From Acidianus hospitalis (GTDB lineage Archaea > Thermoproteota > Thermoprotei_A > Sulfolobales > Sulfolobaceae), in NCBI GenBank assembly GCA_046533895.1, contig JAWDOK010000026.1, positions 1 through 12,843 of the forward strand: 12,843 nucleotides of DNA. The letters run 5' to 3'. The position numbers were made by a program, and so were the translations under genes. The notes under the pieces are model-generated. The model did no database searches. It worked only from the letters and a program-made list of their open reading frames with translations, and had not been told where the DNA came from. Shown in pieces: positions 7,277-12,843 of the stretch. The stretch's first letter is position 1; the number at the start of each line of letters is the position of its first letter.

Positions 7277-8590
7277 CTAGAACGACTCATCTATAGGCAT
7301 GTTAGTTTTTATTTCCTTAGCTTTTCTTATTCCCTCTTCTGCAGCCTCTAAATGCTTTCTTATATCTTCTTCAGTATGCTTAATTGACACTGTCCATTCT
7401 TCGTTAAACCCTCCCATTGGTATTACTCCCTTTGCTAATGTAGTATAAAAGTAAGTAAACCAGGGACTAAAGTCGATACTTATGAATTCTTTATAATTTC
7501 TGGGTACTTTAGGGCTAAAGTATATTGAACCACTAGGACCCCATCTATAAACGCTAAGCTCTACCCCAAGATCTTCTGCTATTTCTCTGTATCCTCTCTC
7601 TAGCATTTCACTTAATCTGTGCATATAGTAAAATGAAGACTCTGTAAGTATCTCAGTTAATGTTACTATTGATGCTCTTACTGAAAGAGGATTTGCGTTA
7701 AAGGTGCCGCCATGGGCAACTTTTCCTGGTCCTATTAATTCCATAATTTCCCTCTTTCCGCCTATTACAGACAAAGGTAATCCGCCGGCTATTGCTTTAC
7801 CTAGTATTACTAAGTCCGGTTTAACGTTAAAGTATCCTAACGCTCCAGAATAGAACTTCCCACCTGTCTTAGTCTCATCAAATATTACTAAGAATCCTTT
7901 CTCTTTTGAAAGATCAAATACAACCTTCAGGAAATCCTCGTCTGTAGGAATTAAACCCATGTTCATTGCTACCGGTTCCATAATAACTGCAGCTACATTT
8001 TCATTTGCTACTTTTTCAAAACTTTCTATATCATTCCAATCAGTAACTATTGTGTTTGCAATTACCTCTTCTGGAACTCCTAATGATGAAGGCACTTTAC
8101 TTCCAGGTTTCAACGGATTAACGTTAACTAAAAGTTGGTCATGGCTACCGTGATAATGCCCTTCAAATTTTATTATTTTCTTTCGTTTGGTATACGCTCT
8201 GGCGAACCTTATCGCATGCATTGTAGCTTCTGTACCTGTTGACGAAAACCTAACCATATCCAATTTATACCTTTGTGATATTATTTTGGCAAGTTTTCCA
8301 GTTTTGCAATATTCAAATCCTAGGATAGAGCCTTCCTTTATAGCGTTATCTACTTCTTCTATTATTCTCTCATTGGCATGTCCAACTTCTAGCACTCCAA
8401 AACCTAAATTAAAGTCTATGTACTCGTTTCCGTCAACGTCCCATACTCGACTTCCTTTGCCTTTAGTTAAGTATATTGGATAAGGATCAAAATACCTATA
8501 ATTACTGCTAACTCCGTACGGCATATAGTTTTTATTCTCTTCAAAGAGAATCCTAGATTTAGGTGTCCTAGAAGTGTAAAGATTAAGCAT
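7277..8590 (-). CDS. Class III aminotransferase, glutamate-1-semialdehyde aminotransferase-like
   Basis: A PLP enzyme of the subgroup containing HemL, but probably a paralogue with another role. From ATG 8590 it has 437 residues. Matches include YMPYGVSSNYRYF (family 'PGGVSSPVRAF'), GSRVWDVDGNEYIDF, FSSTGTEATMHAIRFAR, GHYHG, the cofactor Asp in FDETKTG (D238), the PLP Lys in ILGKAIAGGLP (K265) and HGGTFNANP. True HemL usually reads DEV.TGFR and YQAGTLSGNP at the last two sites. GTG 8599 is four bases into the motif GGTGA (8596-8600), which sits 5 bases before ATG 8590, so I take that GTG as part of the ribosome binding site. It is co-transcribed with the ureohydrolase. No haem-biosynthesis gene is nearby, and a catabolic aminotransferase or aminomutase role is more likely. 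The substrate is unknown. Confidence 0.85.
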   Translation of the reverse strand: MLNLYTSRTPKSRILFEENKNYMPYGVSSNYRYFDPYPIYLTKGKGSRVWDVDGNEYIDFNLGFGVLEVGHANERIIEEVDNAIKEGSILGFEYCKTGKLAKIISQRYKLDMVRFSSTGTEATMHAIRFARAYTKRKKIIKFEGHYHGSHDQLLVNVNPLKPGSKVPSSLGVPEEVIANTIVTDWNDIESFEKVANENVAAVIMEPVAMNMGLIPTDEDFLKVVFDLSKEKGFLVIFDETKTGGKFYSGALGYFNVKPDLVILGKAIAGGLPLSVIGGKREIMELIGPGKVAHGGTFNANPLSVRASIVTLTEILTESSFYYMHRLSEMLERGYREIAEDLGVELSVYRWGPSGSIYFSPKVPRNYKEFISIDFSPWFTYFYTTLAKGVIPMGGFNEEWTVSIKHTEEDIRKHLEAAEEGIRKAKEIKTNMPIDESF

Positions 8591-8595
8591 AAATT

Positions 8596-8600
8596 TCACC
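8596..8600 (-). promoter_or_regulatory. Ribosome binding site GGTGA setting the ATG 8590 start
   Basis: On the minus strand the sequence reads GGTGA-AATTT-ATG. The spacing of five fits translation from ATG 8590 and argues that the overlapping GTG at 8597-8599 is not the start codon. Confidence 0.6.
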
Positions 8601-8621
8601 TAAAGGAGAAATTAGTTATAA

Positions 8622-8714
8622 CTATTGTTTAGGTTTAAGCATAAATAAGAATACCAAATAGTACAAAATACTTAAATTTATAGACACAATTTTAGGAATT
8701 ATTTCTATTCTCAA
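8622..8714 (-). CDS. Possible small hydrophobic peptide, 30 residues
   Basis: Not recognised. On the minus strand TTG 8714 opens 30 codons ending at TAG 8622-8624. The TTG is preceded by a perfect GGTGA (8720-8724) at a spacing of five, the same arrangement as for the next gene, and by a TATA-like CTTATATA about 37 bases before the TTG. The peptide has a polar first third, a hydrophobic core ILYYLVFLFML and a basic end LKPKQ, resembling a single-span membrane peptide or a leader peptide. It ends 31 bases before the aminotransferase-like start, so it would be the first gene of that operon. TTG initiation, the tiny size and the AT bias that favours Ile/Leu/Tyr codons make a chance frame quite possible. 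Confidence 0.35.
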   Translation of the reverse strand: MRIEIIPKIVSINLSILYYLVFLFMLKPKQ

Positions 8715-8747
8715 TTTTATCACCTATTAATCCTCTACATAAAAAAG

Positions 8748-8755
8748 TATATAAG
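8748..8755 (-). promoter_or_regulatory. Candidate TATA box for the peptide-aminotransferase-ureohydrolase operon
   Basis: On the minus strand the sequence reads CTTATATA, followed about 26 bases later by the GGTGA of the 30-codon frame. This implies a start of transcription near 8725 and a short leader. It is supported by position and sequence only. Confidence 0.35.
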
Positions 8756-8840
8756 TATTTCCTTAAAATATATTTAAACTTATGAGAAAGATTATACAGT
8801 AATTCTTAATACTTTACATTTTAGAAGGAGAGTTAATAGA

Positions 8841-8883
8841 AAGTAAACAACAAAATATGATAAAAATGTTATTTCGTTTACTT
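8841..8883. repeat. 8-bp inverted repeat downstream of the GS-like gene
   Basis: AAGTAAAC (8841-8848) and GTTTACTT (8876-8883) are exact inverted copies around a 27-base spacer that itself contains AACA and TGTT. The repeat begins 26 bases past the GS-like stop codon. On the minus strand it encloses T-rich sequence (ATTTTTATC), so it may mark the transcript end. The AT-rich stem would be weak at high temperature, and a protein-binding site is the alternative. Confidence 0.25.
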
Positions 8884-8909
8884 ATTATTAATAACAAAGT
8901 GAATAAATC

Positions 8910-10160
8910 TCATATATCCCTATAAACCTTCCATTCCCAGTCTGTTACGTCCAGTAAGGAATCTTCCAATTCCTGCTTCTTTACACTTAGAAATTGGTCT
9001 CCGACCTTGCCTAAGAGTTCCCTCAGTCTTGACGATTCAAATTCGCGTAAAGCTTCCTCAAATGTTAAAGGAACGCTATCAAATTTATCGTCAAAGAATA
9101 CATCCTCATTAACCGGATTAGGAGGGCGCATTTGTCTAGATATCCCGTCTAATCCTGCTATTATGAAAGCTAAAAGGAGAAGATAAGGATTAACTGAAGG
9201 ATCTGGCAATCTAAACTCAACCCTTTCCTCATCTTTAGACCTAGCTTGAGGTATTCTAATTATAGATGATCTGTTATTATATCCATATATTATTTTAGTA
9301 GGAACCCAGGTACCCGGAACCCTTATTTTCCTTTTAAAAGCGTTTAACCTTTTATAAGAATTTATGGTAGGTGCTGAAATCAGAGTTAGTGCTTTTGCAT
9401 GATGGAGAACTCCTGCTAGAAAATTCATTCCTTCCTCTTCTAGAGTTATATTTTTACCCTCTTTCCATATGCTAAAATTTAAGTGCAGACCAGAACCAGC
9501 AACTTCTGGAAAAGGTTTTGGCATAAAATTAGCCTCAAAACCGTACTTTCTTGAAACCAATTTTGATACTTCCTTGAAAATTATGAATTCGTCTGCTATA
9601 CGTAAAGGATTCTTAGGTAGCAAATTAAATTCGTATTGAGAAGGACCGCATTCTTTTATGGATTTTATCACATCTATTCCATTAGATTTTAATACATCCT
9701 TTATCTCAGCAAGCAACTTCATCACATCATAATACCCTTTAAGCTCATAGCACGAAGAGTCTCCAATAGTTTTTCCATCTTTTAACAAGTAAAATTCTAT
9801 TTCAAACGATGTTTTGAATTGATAATCCGTCTTGTTTAATACTTTCCTCAGCTCTTGTCTAGGGTCGTATTCCCAGGGTTTTCCTTCCTTAGTATAAAAG
9901 TCCCCTATCATAATTGCTTGATCGTCGTAAATAGTTAACGAACCTTGGTCTGGGAAAAGCATTACATCCTCATAGCCCTCCATCCTAGTTACAGAGAGCG
10001 TATTTAAAGTGGTAAAATTCATCATAGCTGCTGGTACACTTATTCCCAACTTTATTACATCTTCTAAATCACTAGGTTCTATAGCTTTACTCCTTATTAT
10101 TCCACCATAATCTACGTAGTCAACTCTAATAAATTTTAAATTTTTAAAAACTTCATTCAT
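8910..10160 (-). CDS. Glutamine-synthetase-like ligase, probable gamma-glutamyl-amine synthetase
   Basis: A GlnA-superfamily enzyme that activates glutamate with ATP to a gamma-phosphate. It has 416 residues, somewhat short. The metal and nucleotide residues are kept: E120/E122 in FEIEF, E177 in GPSQYE, E191 in RIADE, H226 in GSGLHLN, NSYKRL (267-272), NRSS (296-299) and E315/R317 in RVEFRLPDPSVNPYL. The ammonium site is not: the DGSS loop carrying the ammonium-binding Asp is missing, and the flap PGYEAP, whose Glu is catalytic in glutamine synthetase, reads PGTWVP (W285). H-x-H is H-L-N. This pattern fits ligases that join glutamate to larger amines such as polyamines rather than ammonia. 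ATG 10160 has no ribosome binding site. It is divergent from the second permease, which may import its amine. I am sure of the family, less of the substrate. Confidence 0.85.
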   Translation of the reverse strand: MNEVFKNLKFIRVDYVDYGGIIRSKAIEPSDLEDVIKLGISVPAAMMNFTTLNTLSVTRMEGYEDVMLFPDQGSLTIYDDQAIMIGDFYTKEGKPWEYDPRQELRKVLNKTDYQFKTSFEIEFYLLKDGKTIGDSSCYELKGYYDVMKLLAEIKDVLKSNGIDVIKSIKECGPSQYEFNLLPKNPLRIADEFIIFKEVSKLVSRKYGFEANFMPKPFPEVAGSGLHLNFSIWKEGKNITLEEEGMNFLAGVLHHAKALTLISAPTINSYKRLNAFKRKIRVPGTWVPTKIIYGYNNRSSIIRIPQARSKDEERVEFRLPDPSVNPYLLLLAFIIAGLDGISRQMRPPNPVNEDVFFDDKFDSVPLTFEEALREFESSRLRELLGKVGDQFLSVKKQELEDSLLDVTDWEWKVYRDI

Positions 10161-10182
10161 AAATGTCCTTATATATAAATAA

Positions 10183-10191
10183 TAAATAAAG
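10183..10191 (-). promoter_or_regulatory. Candidate TATA box for the GS-like gene
   Basis: On the minus strand CTTTATTTA centres 27 bases before ATG 10160, fitting a leaderless transcript. A better-looking TATA match, TTTATATATAAG (10168-10179), is only about 14 bases from the ATG and too close unless translation starts elsewhere. Confidence 0.35.
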
Positions 10192-10233
10192 ATTTCTTTA
10201 TGCTAGATACCTAACTTATAAAAACTTTTTACC

Positions 10234-10245
10234 TTTATCGATAAA
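10234..10245. repeat. 12-bp perfect palindrome in the GS-like/permease divergent promoter region
   Basis: TTTATCGATAAA is an exact palindrome with a CG centre, in the 129-base space between the GS-like and permease start codons. It lies a few bases upstream of the permease TATA elements, so it could be an operator for a dimeric regulator controlling one or both genes. No regulator gene is in the window to pair it with. Confidence 0.35.
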
Positions 10246-10251
10246 TACGTT

Positions 10252-10269
10252 TTTAATATATTTAATATA
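10252..10269 (+). promoter_or_regulatory. Tandem TATA elements (TTTAATATA twice) for the second permease
   Basis: Two adjacent copies of the 9-base unit TTTAATATA precede ATG 10290. The second centres about 25 bases before the ATG, giving a leaderless mRNA. The first would start transcription near 10282, at or inside GGTG (10281-10284), giving at most a very short leader. Alternative start sites are possible. Confidence 0.45.
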
Positions 10270-10289
10270 TTTCACACCTTGGTGTCTTA

Positions 10290-11885
10290 ATGGAGAATAG
10301 GAAGAAAACTCTATTCATTAGAGAATCATCAGGTTTGGTTAGGGAAGTAAGTCCTTGGTCTTCTATGTTAGCAACCTTCGCCTTAGTTACTGGAGGAGTC
10401 CCAATACTAATTATCTCTTGGCTGTGGCTAGCTCCGGGAATAGATTGGACTCTTGCGTATTTGATAACTTTAGTACCTACTTTAGCTATGGCTTCGTTAT
10501 TTTACATTGCGGGAATTTCGATGCCTAGATCTGGAGGAGATTATGTTTTTAATAGTAGGGCAATTCATCCAGCAGTAGGATTTGTTAATTATTTTGGATT
10601 ATTCGTTGCCTTTGCTCTTTCCTTAGGTCTCTACAGCGAATTAGGAGCCAGATGGTTTGCTTATCTATTCTCTGGACTTGGCATGTTCATTGGTAATCAG
10701 CAATTGGTTAATATTGGTTGTTTCTTTTCTGGGACTTTAGGTAGCGTAACTGTAGGAATTGTAATAATAGTAATTTCCGCAATATTGGCAATGTCAGGTA
10801 AAAATGTATGGAAATTTACACTAATAAGTGGTATTATTAGCTTTATCTCTACTGCTGTGTTATTTTATGTATTATCTACAATTAATCCTGGAGAATTTTC
10901 GTCTGCATTATCAAGTTTTACGGGTATTCCAAACGCATATCAAAGCGTAATATCTTTTGCAAAATCTTGCGGATTATCGTTTGTAGCAAATCCAATAACT
11001 GCTGCAGTCTTGGGAATTCCAGTTATTTGGTATTATTATACATGGTACAATTTACCGGCATCGTGGTCTGGAGAAATGAAGAATGTAAGAATTAATGTAT
11101 TCTATTCAATAATAATTGCATTAATAATAATAGGAGCGTATTATATACTCTTCACGCAACTTAATATTAATGCGTTTGGAGAAAATTTCCTAACATCATG
11201 GGGTTACATAGCTTGTAATGGTCTTAATGATACAGTTTATACTTCATTATCTTCAATAAGTACGTTTACTCCGTTCTTTGCTCTCCTTGTGAATAAAAGT
11301 ATTCCACTATATATTATAATGTTTATAGCCTTTTGGTTGCCTAACTTTTACAGTAATCCTCCCCTAATAGTAGCGTTAACTAGGTATTTGTTTGCGTGGT
11401 CTTTCGATAGAATAATGCCTTCTTGGTTAGCTGATGTTAATGATAAATTTCACGTACCTTTAAAGGCTACAGCATTAGTTTCAGCCATAGGTTTTGCAGG
11501 AGTATTATTATATGCCTTAGTCCCTGGAATTTCAATAGTAGACGTAACGGTCATTTTCGAAATAAGTTATGCAATATTTGCTCTATCTGTGGGATTAATG
11601 CCTTATCTAAAGAGGGAAGTATATGAAAATTCTGTTCCAATAAAGAGAAAGATATTGGGCATCCCTATAGTAACTTGGCTAGGGCTACCTACATTTGCCT
11701 TCTTAATTTACGCGCTGTATATAACTTGGGGAAATCCTGTACTCCTGCCAATAAATATACCAACAATAGCTTCATTGACGGCAATTTATGCTACTGGCCT
11801 AGTAATTTATTATGTAGCTACTAGGCTTAATAAAGATAAAGGCATAGACCTAGGTTTAATATTTAAAGAAATTCCTCCAGAGTGA
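10290..11885 (+). CDS. APC-family amino acid/polyamine permease (paralogue 2)
   Basis: A 531-residue membrane transporter with about twelve hydrophobic segments, of the same APC subgroup as the permease at 2036-3577. Shared landmarks are N-terminal LFIRESSGLVRE (8-19), 'MPRSGGDYVFNSR..HPA.GF' early in the protein, the internal block DRIMPSWLADVNDKFHVPLKA and the C-terminus IDLGLIFKEIPPE. The remainder differs widely, so the two probably have different substrates. ATG 10290 is used; GGTG lies 5 bases upstream. The stop TGA is followed after five bases by the saccharopine-dehydrogenase-like gene, so the two form an operon, divergent from the GS-like ligase. An amino acid or amine used by those two enzymes is the likely cargo, by context only. 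Confidence 0.88.
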   Translation: MENRKKTLFIRESSGLVREVSPWSSMLATFALVTGGVPILIISWLWLAPGIDWTLAYLITLVPTLAMASLFYIAGISMPRSGGDYVFNSRAIHPAVGFVNYFGLFVAFALSLGLYSELGARWFAYLFSGLGMFIGNQQLVNIGCFFSGTLGSVTVGIVIIVISAILAMSGKNVWKFTLISGIISFISTAVLFYVLSTINPGEFSSALSSFTGIPNAYQSVISFAKSCGLSFVANPITAAVLGIPVIWYYYTWYNLPASWSGEMKNVRINVFYSIIIALIIIGAYYILFTQLNINAFGENFLTSWGYIACNGLNDTVYTSLSSISTFTPFFALLVNKSIPLYIIMFIAFWLPNFYSNPPLIVALTRYLFAWSFDRIMPSWLADVNDKFHVPLKATALVSAIGFAGVLLYALVPGISIVDVTVIFEISYAIFALSVGLMPYLKREVYENSVPIKRKILGIPIVTWLGLPTFAFLIYALYITWGNPVLLPINIPTIASLTAIYATGLVIYYVATRLNKDKGIDLGLIFKEIPPE

Positions 11886-11890
11886 AGAAG

Positions 11891-12843
11891 ATGAGAATAA
11901 CGATACTCGGAGGTTCTGGATTAATAGGAAGAGTAATTACCAAAGAGTTAATGAAAGATCATGACGTTACAGTAATTGATATAGTAAAACCGCCACTTGA
12001 CGTTAATTACGTTTACGGGGATTTAAATAATATAGATGATATTGCAAGTAAAATAAAGAATTCCGATTATGTCATTAATGCAGCACAATATTATTTCAAT
12101 TTGAATGCAATGAAAGCGTCATTAAAAGCTGGAGTTAATTATATCGACTTAGGTGGTCTATTTTGGATGACCAGAAAACAGCTGGACTTAAATAAGGATT
12201 TCGAAAAGGAAGGATTATTAGCATTAATAGGCATGGGTGCAGAGCCCGGAATAACTAATGTTATTGCAAGATACTTCTACGAAAAATTCGGAACGCCTAT
12301 TGCAATAAAGCTAAGGGATGGATGGATAAACTATAGCGATAACATTGACTGGAGTATAGATACACAATTAGATGAAATGACGTTAGACGTTCCAGTATTT
12401 GAAAAAGGAGAATACAGATATTATAAACCGCTTTCAAGATTTGAAGATGTAGAGTTTAGCATAGGTAAGATAAGAGTTTACTTAACAATACATAGCGAAT
12501 TAGCTACTTTTCCTTCGTCCTTTGAGGGAGTAAAGTTCGTAGATTGGATGGAAGGAGGTACAGGGTTTGAGAACGTAGCGTTTTTATCAAAAATATTTGG
12601 AGATGATATAGAGGTTTTAGGAATAAGAAGTAGAAAATATTTAAGGGAAATATTGAAGGTCAAGGGACTTCTAGGATATAAAGATGGAAAGCCTAATGAA
12701 GTAGAGGCAGGTAAAGTAATATTTGAATACGATAATAGAGAAGTTTCCATGGAATTCGTATCTACTCCTAAAGGTGAGTTTGATGGAACTCAATATATGA
12801 CTGGAATTGCTCCAGTAATTGCAGTAAATATGAAGGTTAAAGG
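11891..12843 (+). CDS. Saccharopine dehydrogenase-like NAD(P)-dependent oxidoreductase (3' end outside window)
   Basis: Frame open from ATG 11891 to the window end, 317 codons visible. The N-terminus is a Rossmann fold with the dinucleotide motif ILGGSGLIGR (5-14), followed by an acidic residue in VIDIV at the end of the second strand, which suggests NAD preference. Later come the family-typical YVINAAQYY, AGVNYIDLGG and GMGAEPGITNVIARYF, then the mixed alpha/beta domain of saccharopine-dehydrogenase-like proteins. Relatives include saccharopine reductases, carboxyspermidine dehydrogenases and lysine 6-dehydrogenases, so an oxidation or reduction at an amine-bearing carbon is expected, but the exact reaction is unknown. 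AGTGA, which includes the stop of the permease gene, lies five bases before the ATG, so translation is probably linked to the permease. Only the far C-terminus is missing. Confidence 0.82.
   Translation, partial: MRITILGGSGLIGRVITKELMKDHDVTVIDIVKPPLDVNYVYGDLNNIDDIASKIKNSDYVINAAQYYFNLNAMKASLKAGVNYIDLGGLFWMTRKQLDLNKDFEKEGLLALIGMGAEPGITNVIARYFYEKFGTPIAIKLRDGWINYSDNIDWSIDTQLDEMTLDVPVFEKGEYRYYKPLSRFEDVEFSIGKIRVYLTIHSELATFPSSFEGVKFVDWMEGGTGFENVAFLSKIFGDDIEVLGIRSRKYLREILKVKGLLGYKDGKPNEVEAGKVIFEYDNREVSMEFVSTPKGEFDGTQYMTGIAPVIAVNMKVK

Larger units (their letters stand above)
8591..8909. other. 319-base intergenic region
   Basis: This very AT-rich gap between the GS-like gene and the aminotransferase-like gene, both on the minus strand, is the only long non-coding stretch. 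It holds a possible 30-codon peptide gene (8622-8714) with a ribosome binding site and TATA box, and an inverted repeat just after the GS-like stop (8841-8883). I see no tRNA, no homology-bearing protein fragment and no mobile-element ends. Confidence 0.6.

Noticed and set aside
7959..8483. Two short plus-strand frames opposite the HemL-like gene
   Set aside because: They are antisense shadows of a conserved enzyme, with Ser/Thr/Pro-rich translations and no start signals.
7277..8590. Assignment as authentic glutamate-1-semialdehyde 2,1-aminomutase (hemL)
   Set aside because: Key family strings differ and the operon context is not haem synthesis, so I left the gene symbol empty.
8591..8909. 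A tRNA, small structured RNA or degraded mobile element in the long gap
   Set aside because: No cloverleaf, GC-rich stem, conserved tRNA loop sequence or terminal repeats with target duplications could be seen; the region is uniformly AT-rich.
8910..10160. Assignment as ordinary glutamine synthetase (glnA)
   Set aside because: The catalytic flap Glu and the ammonium-binding loop are missing although the ATP and glutamate sites are kept.
12478..12750. A 90-codon minus-strand frame opposite the saccharopine-dehydrogenase-like gene
   Set aside because: The plus-strand frame is continuous and matches a family; the antisense product resembles nothing.

Overview
The window looks like chromosomal DNA of a thermoacidophilic crenarchaeon, most likely a member of the Sulfolobales. 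It is AT-rich and the genes are tightly packed. The likely first genes of transcripts have TATA-like boxes about 24-27 bases before the start codon and no ribosome binding site, which suggests leaderless mRNAs. Internal operon genes instead carry a GGTGA or AGTGA motif 5-6 bases before the start. The protein sequences also look archaeal. I cannot name the species. No rRNA, tRNA, CRISPR array or insertion sequence was seen.

Layout. Positions 1-2011 (+) hold the end of a urease accessory operon: the ureE 3' end, ureF, ureG and a compact ureD/ureH. The urease structural genes presumably lie upstream, outside the window. Converging on it (2036-3577, -) is an amino acid/polyamine/organocation (APC) permease. 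Divergent from that permease are an MFS transporter of the metabolite:H+ symporter type (3717-4955, +) and a class III aminotransferase resembling GABA/omega-aminotransferases (4986-6296, +). On the minus strand follow a glutamate-1-semialdehyde-aminotransferase-like enzyme (7277-8590) and a ureohydrolase of the agmatinase/guanidinobutyrase type (6365-7264), apparently one operon. A possible 30-residue hydrophobic peptide (8622-8714, -) may head this operon. Upstream on the same strand is a glutamine-synthetase-like ligase with an altered ammonium site (8910-10160). Divergent from it are a second APC permease, a paralogue of the first (10290-11885, +), and a saccharopine-dehydrogenase-like oxidoreductase cut by the window end (11891-12843, +).

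How the genes may work together (inference). The permeases could import an amino acid, guanidino compound or polyamine. The ureohydrolase would release urea, which the adjacent urease would split to ammonia and CO2. The remaining amine or omega-amino acid could be processed by gamma-glutamylation (GS-like ligase), transamination (two class III aminotransferases) and NAD(P)-dependent oxidation (saccharopine-dehydrogenase-like protein). Each family assignment is fairly secure; the substrate and the linked pathway are hypotheses. The points most worth checking are the missing normal start codon of ureF at the ureE/ureF junction, the Glu-to-Trp change in the GS-like active site, the small peptide gene in the 319-base gap, and the shared end motifs of the two permeases.
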